From Thermohalobaculum sp039821125 (lineage in GTDB: Bacteria; Pseudomonadota; Alphaproteobacteria; Rhodobacterales; Rhodobacteraceae): 64,000 nucleotides of DNA. Both the position numbers and the translations under genes were made by a program. Numbering within the stretch: the first letter of the stretch is position 1; every line of letters begins with the position of its first letter. Shown here piece after piece: positions 1-8,242 of the stretch. The notes beneath the pieces are model-generated. The model made no database searches, was not told the DNA's origin, and worked only from the letters and a program-made list of their open reading frames with translations. The stretch is taken from assembly GCA_039821125.1 (NCBI GenBank), contig JBCBOR010000017.1:6119-70118 (forward strand), given 5' to 3'.

Positions 1-2
1 TC

Positions 3-1535
3 TCACAGCGGAATGTTCCCGTGCTTCTTCCAAGGGTTCTCGAGCTGCTTGCCGCGCAGCGCCGCGAAGGCCCGCGCCACACGCCGCCGGGTCGAGTGGG
101 GCCGGATCACATCGTCGACGAAGCCTTTCTCGGCGGCGACGAACGGATTGGCGAACCGGTCCTCGTAATCCTTGGTGTGCTGGGCGATCTTGTCGGCATC
201 ACCAAGATCGGCGCGGTGGATAATCTCTGTCGCGCCCTTCGCGCCCATCACGGCAATCTCGGCCGACGGCCAAGCGTAGTTGATGTCGCCGCGCAGGTGC
301 TTCGATGACATGACATCATAGGCGCCGCCATAGGCCTTGCGGGTGATCACCGTGACCTTGGGCACCGTCGCCTCGCCATAGGCGTAGAGCAGCTTGGCCC
401 CGTGCTTGATGACGCCCGCATACTCCTGCGCCGTGCCGGGCAGGAAGCCGGGCACATCGACCAGCGTCAGGATCGGGATGTTGAAGCAATCGCAGAAGCG
501 CACGAACCGGGCGGCCTTGCGCGAGGAATCAATATCCAGACACCCGGCCAACACCATCGGCTGGTTGGCGACAACGCCGACGGGCCGCCCCTCCATCCGG
601 ATGAACCCGGTGATGATGTTCTTGGCGTAAGCCTCTTGTATTTCGTAGAAATCATGCTCGTCCGCGACCTTCAGGATCAGCTCCTTCATGTCATAGGGCT
701 GGTTCGGATTGTCCGGGATCAGCGTATCCAGGCTGTGGTCGATCCGCGCGGGGTCGTCGAAGAACGGGCGCTCGGGCAGTTCGGCCCGGTTCGACAGCGG
801 CAGGAAGTCGATCAGGCGGCGGATCTCGGCCAGCGCCTCGACATCGTTCTCGAACGCGCCATCGGCGACCGAGGATTTCGCCGTATGCGTCTTGGCCCCG
901 CCCAACTCCTCCGCCGTGACGACCTCGTTCGTCACCGTCTTCACCACGTCCGGCCCGGTGACGAACATGTACGAGGAATCGCGCACCATGAAGATGAAAT
1001 CGGTCATGGCAGGCGAGTAGACCGCGCCGCCTGCGCAGGGCCCCATGATGACCGAGATCTGCGGCACCACGCCAGACGCCATGATGTTGCGCTGGAAGAC
1101 ATCGGCGTAACCCGCGAGAGACGCGACGCCTTCCTGAATCCGTGCTCCGCCGGAGTCGTTCAGCCCGATCAACGGCGCGCCGTTCTTCATGGCCATGTCC
1201 ATGACCTTGCAGATCTTCTCGGCATGGGTCTCGCTGAGGGATCCGCCCAGCACGGTAAAGTCCTGGGAAAACACATAGATCTGCCGCCCGTTCACCGTGC
1301 CCCAACCGGTGATCACACCATCGCCAGGGAACTTCTGGCTCTCCATCCCGAAATCGGTGCAACGGTGCGCCTTGAACATGTCGAACTCTTCGAACGAGCC
1401 CTCGTCCAGCAAGAGCTCGATCCGCTCGCGCGCCGTCAGCTTGCCCTTGGCGTGCTGGCTGTCGATGCGCCGCTGCCCGCCACCAAGACGCGCCTGCGCG
1501 CGCCGCTCTTCCAGTTCTGCCAGGATATCGTGCAT
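3..1535 (-). CDS. pccB: Propionyl-CoA carboxylase beta subunit (carboxyltransferase)
   Basis: A 510-residue biotin-dependent acyl-CoA carboxyltransferase that moves carboxyl from carboxybiotin to propionyl-CoA, giving methylmalonyl-CoA (propionate, odd-chain and branched amino-acid assimilation). Both crotonase-fold halves are present: the N-terminal half carries GDGVITGWGTVNGR and the oxyanion-forming LNDSGGARIQEG, the C-terminal half carries LVDVPGFLPGTAQEYAG and RKAYGGAYDVM. The C-terminus ends in the family-typical KHGNIPL. The start is the ATG at 1535 (MHDILAELEERRA), preceded by a strong GGGGGAGG; an upstream in-frame ATG would add 38 residues that run through the regulator's operator region and look non-coding. 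The divergent neighbour is a PccR-type regulator, which supports propionyl-CoA as substrate. The biotin-carrying alpha subunit pccA is not in the window, though it may lie just beyond base 1. Confidence 0.97.
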   Translation of the reverse strand: MHDILAELEERRAQARLGGGQRRIDSQHAKGKLTARERIELLLDEGSFEEFDMFKAHRCTDFGMESQKFPGDGVITGWGTVNGRQIYVFSQDFTVLGGSLSETHAEKICKVMDMAMKNGAPLIGLNDSGGARIQEGVASLAGYADVFQRNIMASGVVPQISVIMGPCAGGAVYSPAMTDFIFMVRDSSYMFVTGPDVVKTVTNEVVTAEELGGAKTHTAKSSVADGAFENDVEALAEIRRLIDFLPLSNRAELPERPFFDDPARIDHSLDTLIPDNPNQPYDMKELILKVADEHDFYEIQEAYAKNIITGFIRMEGRPVGVVANQPMVLAGCLDIDSSRKAARFVRFCDCFNIPILTLVDVPGFLPGTAQEYAGVIKHGAKLLYAYGEATVPKVTVITRKAYGGAYDVMSSKHLRGDINYAWPSAEIAVMGAKGATEIIHRADLGDADKIAQHTKDYEDRFANPFVAAEKGFVDDVIRPHSTRRRVARAFAALRGKQLENPWKKHGNIPL

Positions 1536-1581
1536 GGGCGTGCCTCCCCCTTTTGATTTTCCCGGGTTTTGCACGGCAGGC

Positions 1582-1628
1582 TTTGCGAACTCCAGAAAAT
1601 CTGCGAAGGTATTTTGCGAACTTGCGAA
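1582..1628. promoter_or_regulatory. Probable PccR operator: four TTGCGAA repeats
   Basis: The 94-base gap between pccB and pccR holds four direct copies of TTGCGAA or a one-mismatch form: TTTGCGAA at 1582-1589, TCTGCGAA at 1600-1607, TTTGCGAA at 1613-1620 and CTTGCGAA at 1621-1628, the last two head to tail. It is known that short-chain acyl-CoA regulators of the PccR/RamB type bind TTTGCAAA-like motifs; these copies differ at one base. The last copy ends one base before the pccR ATG, so autoregulation by roadblock is a reasonable inference. Confidence 0.7.
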
Positions 1629-1629
1629 G

Positions 1630-3042
1630 ATGGACGGCTCGATGGCCACACGGAAGGTCTATGGCGGGGCAAGACTGGCCGAGATCCGGCGTGGGCTCGG
1701 CCTGACCCAATCGGCCTTCGCCAAGGCGCTTGGGACGGCACCGAGTTACCTCAACCAGATGGAGCGCAACAACCGCCCCGTCAGCCGCGCGGTGATCGAC
1801 GGGCTGGCCGAGCGGTTCGGGGTCGACATCTCGGTCTTCTCCATGGACGAAGGCGACCGTCTCGCCGCCGACCTCGCCGAAGCGATGGCCGATCCGGTGC
1901 TGCGCGATGCGCAACCGGGCCGGGCCGAGCGCCAACTGGTCGCCCAGAACGCGCCGCGGCTGGCCCATGCGTTCCTGGCGCTGCACCGGGCCTACCGTCA
2001 GGGTCAGGAGCGGCTGGCGGCCATGGATGAGGCACTGGACCGTCCCACGGACACGCCCTGGCCATGGGAGGAGGTCCGCGACTTCTTCCACTATTGCGAC
2101 AATTACATCGACGCCATCGACCGGGCAGCGGAAGGCTTCGTTCGGGCGGCTGGCTTCACCGGGCGGGGCAAGCTCGCCTCGGCCATGCGCTGGTTCGAGG
2201 ACCTGCACGGGGTGCGCACCCGCATTGGCGGCGCGGCGCTGCGCCGGTTCGATCCGGCGACCCGTGTCCTGACCCTGTCGCCAGATGCCGGGGAGGAGAC
2301 GCAGGCCTTCCAGCTCGCCCACCAGATCGCCCTCGAGGTGCACGCGCCGCTGATCGATGCGACACTGGACCTCGCGCGGTTCTCGACGGACGAGGCCCGA
2401 TCCATCGCACGCATCGGCCTTGCGAACTACTTCGCGGGCGCGGCGATCCTGCCCTATGGCGCGTTTCTTGGGGCGGCGCGGGAACAACGCCACGATCTCG
2501 ATGCGCTCGCCGCACAGTTCGGCGCCTCGCACGAACAGGTGGCACACCGGCTCTCGACCCTGCAACGCCCGGGCGCGCCGGGCGTGCCGTTCTTCTTCGC
2601 ACGGGTCGATCAGGCCGGCACGATCACCAAGCGCCACTCGGCTACGCGGCTGCAGTTCGCCCGGTTCGGCGGCGCCTGCCCGCTCTGGAACGTGCACCAG
2701 GCCTTCGAGACGCCGGGGCGGATCCTGCGCCAGCTGGCCGAGACGCCGGACGGCATGCGCTATCTCTGCCTCGCGCGCGATGTCACCAAACCAGGCGGGC
2801 ATTTCAAGGCCCCGACCCGGCGCTACGCGATCGCGCTTGGCTGCGAGATCGCCCATGCGGATCAGCTTGTTTATGCTGACGACATGAACCTTGACCGCGC
2901 CGAGGCGTTCGAGCCGATCGGCGTCAGTTGCCGTATCTGCGAGCGCCGGTCGTGTCACCAGCGCTCGGTTCCGCCGGTCGAGAAACGCCTCAGCATCGAC
3001 CCGAACCGGCGCGAGATCCTGCCCTATCGGCTGGAAAGCTGA
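1630..3042 (+). CDS. pccR: Short-chain fatty acyl-CoA regulator (PccR/ScfR family)
   Basis: A 470-residue XRE-type transcription factor. The N-terminal helix-turn-helix is visible at about residues 15-70 (IRRGLGLTQSAFAKALGTAP, then YLNQMERNNRPVS). A long central IrrE/DUF955-like region follows, and the C-terminal ScfR domain contains conserved cysteines (GVSCRICERRSCHQRSVPP). Family members sense acyl-CoA esters and switch carboxylation genes; PccR of Rhodobacter sphaeroides controls propionyl-CoA carboxylase. Divergent orientation from pccB and the TTGCGAA repeats between them fit that role closely. Start is either the ATG at 1630 or the one at 1642; no strong ribosome site separates them, because this stretch is occupied by the operator repeats. 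Confidence 0.92.
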   Translation: MDGSMATRKVYGGARLAEIRRGLGLTQSAFAKALGTAPSYLNQMERNNRPVSRAVIDGLAERFGVDISVFSMDEGDRLAADLAEAMADPVLRDAQPGRAERQLVAQNAPRLAHAFLALHRAYRQGQERLAAMDEALDRPTDTPWPWEEVRDFFHYCDNYIDAIDRAAEGFVRAAGFTGRGKLASAMRWFEDLHGVRTRIGGAALRRFDPATRVLTLSPDAGEETQAFQLAHQIALEVHAPLIDATLDLARFSTDEARSIARIGLANYFAGAAILPYGAFLGAAREQRHDLDALAAQFGASHEQVAHRLSTLQRPGAPGVPFFFARVDQAGTITKRHSATRLQFARFGGACPLWNVHQAFETPGRILRQLAETPDGMRYLCLARDVTKPGGHFKAPTRRYAIALGCEIAHADQLVYADDMNLDRAEAFEPIGVSCRICERRSCHQRSVPPVEKRLSIDPNRREILPYRLES

Positions 3043-3128
3043 CCGCCGCAGCGATCCATCACCGATCTGAATTGCCCCCCGCCGCTCAAGCCCCTATCGT
3101 CTCGAAAAACCGCAGCGAAGAGGGCGCG

Positions 3129-4076
3129 ATGCCGGACGACGTTCATCCTCAGATCCAGGCAATCCTAGACAAGACCGCGGAACTGGGCATCCCGAAGATC
3201 CAGGATCTCGAGGCCGATGCGGCCCGCGCGCTGGTCGAGGGCCTGGCCGCGGCGCGGCGCGAGGCCTATCCCCCGCCCGAGGTCGCCTCGGTCGAGATGG
3301 CGACAACCGGTCCAGGCTATGGCCATGTGCCGGTGCGGATCTACCGGACGGGCAGCGAGACCCCGGCCCCGGTGATCGTCTTCTACCATGGCGGCGGGCA
3401 TGTGATCGGCAGCCTGGACAGCCATGACACCGCCGCCCGGTTCCTGGCCCGTACGATCGGCTGCACGCTGGTCAGCGTCGATTACCGGATGGGGCCCGAG
3501 CATCCCTTCCCGGCGGCCATCGAGGATTGCTACGACGCGACACGCTGGGTGGCGGCGAACGCCGAAGCGCTGGGCGTAGACCCCGCGCGCCTCGCGGTGT
3601 GCGGCGACAGCGCGGGCGGCAACCTCGCCGCCGCCGTCGCCCTGATGGCACGGGACAGTGGCGCCGCCCGGATCTCGGCCCAGGTGCTGATCTATCCGGT
3701 GATCGACTATCGCGGCGGCACGCCGTCCTTCGAGAAATACGCGCGCGGCTATGGCGTGCTCGAGGACGACACCGTGACCTGGTTCATGGAGCGCTACCTG
3801 CCGGATCCCGCCATGCGGGACGACTGGCGTGCCTGCCCCCGTCTCGCACCCAGCCACGCGAACCTCCCTCCGGCCCTGATCCAGGTGGCGGAATGCGACG
3901 TGCTGCGCGACGAAGGGCTGGCCTATGCTCAGCAGTTGACGGATGCAGGCGTCATGACCGAGACGATCCGCTACCCCGGCATGATCCACGGCTTCTTCAC
4001 CTATCTCGGCCTGGTCGATGACACCGAGGCGGCGCACCGGGACATCGCAAACTGGCTGAAACGCATCTGGGCCTAG
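3129..4076 (+). CDS. Alpha/beta hydrolase, hormone-sensitive-lipase-type esterase
   Basis: A 315-residue cytoplasmic esterase of the HSL (family IV) type. The oxyanion-hole motif HGGG is at residues 87-90 (FYHGGGHVIGSLDSHD) and the nucleophile elbow GDSAGGN puts the catalytic serine at 161. Asp257 (VAECDVLRDEG) and His287 (MIHGFF) complete the triad. The family hydrolyses short acyl esters; the physiological substrate cannot be read from sequence. The start ATG follows GAAGAGGGCGCG. It lies 86 bases after pccR on the same strand and could be read from the same transcript, but a shared function is not evident. Confidence 0.9.
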   Translation: MPDDVHPQIQAILDKTAELGIPKIQDLEADAARALVEGLAAARREAYPPPEVASVEMATTGPGYGHVPVRIYRTGSETPAPVIVFYHGGGHVIGSLDSHDTAARFLARTIGCTLVSVDYRMGPEHPFPAAIEDCYDATRWVAANAEALGVDPARLAVCGDSAGGNLAAAVALMARDSGAARISAQVLIYPVIDYRGGTPSFEKYARGYGVLEDDTVTWFMERYLPDPAMRDDWRACPRLAPSHANLPPALIQVAECDVLRDEGLAYAQQLTDAGVMTETIRYPGMIHGFFTYLGLVDDTEAAHRDIANWLKRIWA

Positions 4077-4140
4077 CGGCGCACGGCAAACCTGCGACCG
4101 AGCGATCTCCCCTTCATCTTGCTCCCAGTACCTCGGGGGT

Positions 4141-4159
4141 GCGGGGGCGGCGCCCCCGC
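4141..4159. terminator. GC-rich hairpin between convergent genes
   Basis: GCGGGGGC-GGC-GCCCCCGC forms a perfect 8-bp stem with a 3-base loop in the gap between the convergent esterase and GMC dehydrogenase genes. There is no T-run on either side, so it is a plausible bidirectional transcription barrier rather than a canonical intrinsic terminator. Confidence 0.45.
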
Positions 4160-4184
4160 AGGGCCGACCCCAGCGCGCCGTCTC

Positions 4185-5843
4185 CTAGCGGTCCGAGACC
4201 GCCCAGCGCGGATTGATCCAGGGCTGGCGGTTCGACCGGGGCAGCGGATCGCGCCCCATGATATGGTCCGAGGCCTTCTCGCCGACCATGATGCTGGGCC
4301 CGTTGAGATTGCCATTGGTGATCCGCGGAAAGATCGAGCTGTCCGCCACCCGCAGGCCCTCGACACCGATGACCCGGCACTCGGGATCGACCACGGTCAT
4401 AGGGTCGCTCGCCTGTCCCATCCGGCAGGTGCCGCAGGGGTGATAGGCGCTTTCGACGTGATCGCGAATGAACGCGTCCAATGCCGCATCGGTCTGCACA
4501 TGCGCGCCGGGCTGGATCTCCTTGCCGCGATAGGGCGCGAACGCATCCTGGCCAAAGATCTCGCGGGTCAGGCGGATACAGTGGCGGAAATCCGCCCAGT
4601 CCTCGGCGGTCGACATGTAGTTGAACAGGATCTTCGGCGGCGCGTCCGGGTCTGATGAGCGCAAGGTCACGGCCCCGCGCGACGGCGAGCGCATCGGCCC
4701 GACATGGGCCTGAAAGCCATGCCCCTCCGCCGCGGCCTGGCCATCATAGCGCACGGCAATCGGCAGGAAGTGATACTGGATGTCCGGATACTCGACCCCG
4801 GGCTTTGAGCGCAGGAAGGCCGCGGACTCGAACTGGTTCGATGCCCCGGGACCGGTCCGCCTGAGCAGCCATTCCAGCCCGACCCGTGCCTTCCCGAACA
4901 GGGTCCAATATTTGAACAGCGTGATCGGCTTGGTGCAGGCCTGCTGAATGTAGAGCTCGAGATGGTCCTGCAGGTTCTGCCCGACACCGGGCCGGTCGGC
5001 TGCGACGGCAATCCCATGCTCGGCCAGATGCGCGGCAGGGCCGATCCCGGACAGCATGAGCAGTTTCGGCGAGTTGATGGACGATGCGGCAAGAATGACC
5101 TCACGGTTCGCGCGCACGGTCTCGACCCGGCCACCGCGGGCAATCTCGACACCGGTCGCGCGGCCCTCCTCGATCACCACACGCCGGGCAAGACAGCGCA
5201 CCATCTCGAGGTTCGGGCCCTTGAGCGCGGGCTTCAGATAGGCATTGGCCGCCGACCAGCGCTGGCCTTTCCAGACCGTCTGTTCCATCGGCCCGAAGCC
5301 TTCCTGCTTCTCGCCATTGTAGTCGCCGGTCAGTTCGAACCCGGCCTGACGCCCGGCCTCGACAAAGGCCTGATGCAGCGGGATCTCGCGCGTCCCGCGG
5401 GTCACGTAGAGCGGGCCATCGGTGCCACGCCAAGCAGCGTCCCCGCCATGGCCGCAATCGTGCCAGTTCTCCATCCGGTCGAAATAGGGCGCGACATCGG
5501 CATAGGCCCAGCCATCGGCCCCGCTCTCGGCCCAATGGTCGTAGTCGCGCGCGTGGCCACGGACATAGACCATGCCGTTGATCGAGGACGAGCCGCCCAC
5601 CACCTTGCCCCGCGGACAGGCAAGCCTGCGCCCGCCGAGATGCGGCTCGGGTTCGGACACATACCCCCAGTCATAGCGCTTCATGTTCATCGGGAAGGAC
5701 AGCGCGCCCGGCATCTGGATCAGCGGCCCCCAGTCCGTCCCACCGTACTCCAGCACCAGCACCGAATGCCCGGCCTCGCTGAGGCGCGCGGCCATGACGG
5801 ACCCGGCCGAGCCCGACCCCACGATCACATAGTCAGCGTTCAA
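4185..5843 (-). CDS. betA: GMC oxidoreductase, choline dehydrogenase-like
   Basis: A 552-residue FAD enzyme whose length and motifs match choline dehydrogenase. The Rossmann FAD motif DYVIVGSGSAGSVMAARLSE is at residues 4-23, GMC signature 1 (CPRGKVVGGSSSINGMVYVR) at about 75-95, and the catalytic His468 (YHPCGTCRMG) pairs with Asn514 (GNLNGPSIMVGEKASDHI). The family oxidises choline to betaine aldehyde, sometimes on to betaine; other alcohols are possible. The start is a TTG overlapping the stop of the upstream 108-residue gene (TTGA), and a later start would cut into the FAD motif, so translation is probably coupled. No betI, betB or choline transporter is adjacent, so the betA name rests on sequence alone. 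A GST gene sits upstream in the same direction. Confidence 0.85.
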   Translation of the reverse strand: MNADYVIVGSGSAGSVMAARLSEAGHSVLVLEYGGTDWGPLIQMPGALSFPMNMKRYDWGYVSEPEPHLGGRRLACPRGKVVGGSSSINGMVYVRGHARDYDHWAESGADGWAYADVAPYFDRMENWHDCGHGGDAAWRGTDGPLYVTRGTREIPLHQAFVEAGRQAGFELTGDYNGEKQEGFGPMEQTVWKGQRWSAANAYLKPALKGPNLEMVRCLARRVVIEEGRATGVEIARGGRVETVRANREVILAASSINSPKLLMLSGIGPAAHLAEHGIAVAADRPGVGQNLQDHLELYIQQACTKPITLFKYWTLFGKARVGLEWLLRRTGPGASNQFESAAFLRSKPGVEYPDIQYHFLPIAVRYDGQAAAEGHGFQAHVGPMRSPSRGAVTLRSSDPDAPPKILFNYMSTAEDWADFRHCIRLTREIFGQDAFAPYRGKEIQPGAHVQTDAALDAFIRDHVESAYHPCGTCRMGQASDPMTVVDPECRVIGVEGLRVADSSIFPRITNGNLNGPSIMVGEKASDHIMGRDPLPRSNRQPWINPRWAVSDR

Positions 5844-6166
5844 GGAACGTATCCCAGCACCACTGCAATGACAGCAGCCAGAGCGATAGCAAATGTCGTG
5901 AGAAGAGCAATCTTGGTAAAGACATTCGGGTGCCTGATACCGGCAAGGAACGCGTCACGCCGGCGTTGGTATAGTCTTTGAAACGCGGTGAAGTCGAGTT
6001 CGCCCGCTTTGACCCGTTCAAACTCGTCCAGCGTGATTTCGGCCCGGAACGGATAGATCGCATCGGGCGGCAGGCTTTCAGACGACGTAACGAAGCACCG
6101 CTTGCCGAACCGCTCGACGCTCCAGCCGATATAGTCGTGTCGTTCGTCAGGGGCCTCGTAGGTCAT
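5840..6166 (-). CDS. Small membrane-anchored protein of unknown function
   Basis: A 108-residue protein not recognised as a named family. Residues 1-80 are soluble and charged; one hydrophobic helix near the C-terminus (TKIALLTTFAIALAAVIAVV) is followed by a few residues, so it should be a tail-anchored inner-membrane protein with the bulk in the cytoplasm. It starts 10 bases after the GST stop and overlaps the start of the GMC dehydrogenase by four bases, so the three genes appear to form one transcript. Confidence 0.7.
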   Translation of the reverse strand: MTYEAPDERHDYIGWSVERFGKRCFVTSSESLPPDAIYPFRAEITLDEFERVKAGELDFTAFQRLYQRRRDAFLAGIRHPNVFTKIALLTTFAIALAAVIAVVLGYVP

Positions 6167-6176
6167 GCGTGCGAGA

Positions 6177-6812
6177 TTACACGATCCTGAGCGGCTCGTA
6201 ACTGACCATCACATGCTCGGAGAACGCCGGGCGCAGGGTCAGGCGCGCGTAATAGGCATCCAGCCGTGGCGTGCGCACCTTGTCAAAGACCAGCGTCTGA
6301 TAGCGGTAGAGCAGGTGCCCGGTGAAGATGTCGGCAAAGGTGAAGTCCTCGCCCGCGAGCCAGGGGCCATCTCCAAGCCGATGCTCCAGCATGCCGATCA
6401 GGGGTTTCAAGGCGTCAGCGGCATCCTGCACCGTCTCGCCGCCCTGCCCTGCAGGATGACGCAGCAGTGACCAGAAGATCGGTTGCGCAAACGCAGGGGC
6501 CAGCGTGACCTTGATCCACTCGGCCCACATATCCAGCGGCGCCCGGCTGACCGGGTCGGCAGGCCAGAACGGCTCGGAGCCATACCGTGCCGCAAGATAG
6601 CGCACAATCGCACCGCTCTCGAACATCACGAGATCGCCATCGCGCATGGCCGGAACGCGGCCCATCGGGTTCATCTCGAGGAATTCCGGCGTATCGGTGC
6701 CGCCGAATTTGTGCCCGTAATCCAGCCGCTCGTGCTTCAGAGCCAGTTCACCGACCGTCCACATCACAAGTTGCACGTTGGACGATGTCGCCCGGCCATA
6801 GATCTTGATCAT
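6177..6812 (-). CDS. Glutathione S-transferase
   Basis: A 211-residue cytosolic GST. The N-terminal thioredoxin-fold domain (residues 1-80) starts MIKIYGRATSSNVQLVMWTV, with a serine pair in the position where the activating residue of bacterial/theta-like GSTs lies. It holds the cis-proline element GRVPAMRDGD and the glutathione-contacting FESGAIVRYLAARYG. The all-helical C-terminal domain follows. The ATG at 6812 was chosen because it begins the thioredoxin fold directly and has a GGGGGCGG upstream; the longer in-frame start adds 17 residues with no family support. The substrate is not inferable. It is the first gene of a presumed GST / small membrane protein / GMC dehydrogenase operon. Confidence 0.9.
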   Translation of the reverse strand: MIKIYGRATSSNVQLVMWTVGELALKHERLDYGHKFGGTDTPEFLEMNPMGRVPAMRDGDLVMFESGAIVRYLAARYGSEPFWPADPVSRAPLDMWAEWIKVTLAPAFAQPIFWSLLRHPAGQGGETVQDAADALKPLIGMLEHRLGDGPWLAGEDFTFADIFTGHLLYRYQTLVFDKVRTPRLDAYYARLTLRPAFSEHVMVSYEPLRIV

Positions 6813-6943
6813 ACCGCCCCCGCTGGTTGATCGGGTCTTGCGACCATTCCCGGCATTAAGCACGAGGACGGCGCGCCGGGCCAGTAAAACCGCCCTGCTG
6901 ACCGGTGATCCGGTCGCAGCTCAGGTCCGTCGACCGTGCCAGA

Positions 6944-7603
6944 TCAGCAGTCGTCGACGAAAACCTGCAAGTTGTTGAAATCGGCGTTGACGCTACAGCT
7001 CACACCGGGCTGCGCCGCCGCGGACGCGCAGAGCGGCACGAAAGCAATCGGGCGGCGCGGCTGCGTGACGATCTGGTTCTCCCACTCGAACGATGTCGGA
7101 AGCACCTGACGCGAGATCGCGGTGTACGGCACGAACGTCTCCGTCAGCAGGATCGAGTCGCCATCCGGCATCGGTGGGATGACCGCGTGCGGGATGGACC
7201 CGTTGTCATGCACGGTGATTGCGTCGCCATCGCCACCACCGATCGCGCACGACCACTGTACCTGGTTGGTGAAGACAGTCGGGTCGCCCGGGCTGGGCGC
7301 CAGTTGGATGCTGGTCAACCGCATCTTCACATCGCCGCTGTCATTGTTCACCAGATCCTCGGTCAGATCATGCATCTGAACGAACAGGTTGTTCCTGATC
7401 TCCTCCTGGCGCGAGAAGATGTCCGAGACGGCATAGGCCGCTTTCGAACTGTCGGCCCGGTTGTCCCAGGCAACGAAGATCGCGACGCTGAATGCAAGCC
7501 AGAGGCCCAGCAGAAGCGACCAGATCGCAAACTGGACCGGGGATGACCCGCGTTCATCCGTCCAAAGTGCGGAGATAGCGGCGCGAAGCAGAACAGTGTT
7601 CAT
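6944..7603 (-). CDS. TadE-like minor pseudopilin-type protein
   Basis: A 219-residue protein with the layout of Tad-system minor pseudopilins: a short basic N-terminus, the pseudopilin-like junction DERGSSPVQFAIWSLLLGLW at about residues 16-35, one membrane helix, and a periplasmic domain with four or five cysteines (WSCAIGG, PLCAS, VSCSV, VDDC at the terminus) likely to form disulfides. It is the third gene of a set with another TadE-like gene and a TadG-like gene. In most relatives the major pilin flp and the tadABC/rcpA assembly genes lie together; they are absent here, so the set is either a satellite or serves another secretion platform. The start ATG at 7603 is the one that gives the canonical N-terminus. 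Confidence 0.75.
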   Translation of the reverse strand: MNTVLLRAAISALWTDERGSSPVQFAIWSLLLGLWLAFSVAIFVAWDNRADSSKAAYAVSDIFSRQEEIRNNLFVQMHDLTEDLVNNDSGDVKMRLTSIQLAPSPGDPTVFTNQVQWSCAIGGGDGDAITVHDNGSIPHAVIPPMPDGDSILLTETFVPYTAISRQVLPTSFEWENQIVTQPRRPIAFVPLCASAAAQPGVSCSVNADFNNLQVFVDDC

Positions 7604-7622
7604 GATGACCAGCCCCGCGCTA

Positions 7623-8237
7623 TCAATTGCCAACGGTCGGCGCAGGTTCGCGCGCGAACGCCGTCTGGGCGAAGATCGCGTGATCGACCACCTCGCCCGT
7701 GTCCGGATCGGTGATCTGAACGCCGGCCAGCCAACCGCCGATCTCGAAGATCGGATCAACGACAAGGCAGGCCCGGACCAACATGACCTCGAGATCCGCA
7801 GCGCCCGCCGTGCCGAAGTTCATCTGTGCGGGGGGATTGATCTCCTCCGCCGCCCTGTCGACACAGCTGATCTCATTCGTCGGGATCGGGTCCCCAAGCG
7901 GGATGGCGATCAGCTCGACGTTCAGATCCTGCCGGCAGTCGACCAACAGAAAGGCGTTCTGGCAGATCCGGAACTTGATCAGCTCGCGCTGAAAGTCAGC
8001 AGCTTCCTCGGCCGAGACATTGCCCAGATCTGTCGGGATGTTGCCCAGCCGTACCTCGCGAATGGCGATATCCAGACCACGCTCGAGCATCACGGCGCGC
8101 GTCGCCAGCGTTCCGAACTCGCCATAGCCGAACAGGAACATGCACAGGAACGGGAAGGCGACAGCGAACTCGACGCTGCTGCCCCCGCGGGTGTTGCCCC
8201 GGATCGTCCGAAGCGCTTTCGAGATTGCCCGCATCAT
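7623..8237 (-). CDS. TadE-like pseudopilin-type protein
   Basis: A 204-residue protein with the TadE signature RGGSSVEFAVAFPFLCMFLF (glutamate at +5 of the putative processing site, followed by a hydrophobic helix) and a periplasmic domain with three or four cysteines. It is expected to be a minor pilin processed by a prepilin peptidase. It follows the TadG-like gene: a GTG at 8246 overlaps the upstream stop (GTGA), while ATGs at 8237 and 8234 lie just inside; I use 8237 but the GTG is possible through coupling, and no clear ribosome site decides it. The next TadE-like gene starts 19 bases downstream. Confidence 0.8.
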   Translation of the reverse strand: MMRAISKALRTIRGNTRGGSSVEFAVAFPFLCMFLFGYGEFGTLATRAVMLERGLDIAIREVRLGNIPTDLGNVSAEEAADFQRELIKFRICQNAFLLVDCRQDLNVELIAIPLGDPIPTNEISCVDRAAEEINPPAQMNFGTAGAADLEVMLVRACLVVDPIFEIGGWLAGVQITDPDTGEVVDHAIFAQTAFAREPAPTVGN

Positions 8238-8242
8238 GGCGA

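Noticed and set aside
402..1556. A 384-codon plus-strand open frame antisense to pccB.
   Set aside because: It mirrors a strongly conserved gene and has no ribosome site or family motif.
691..2958. A 755-codon open frame on the minus strand across pccB and pccR.
   Set aside because: It is antisense to pccR and out of frame with pccB; its protein is rich in Arg/Gly/Pro and has no domain, as expected from high-GC shadow frames.
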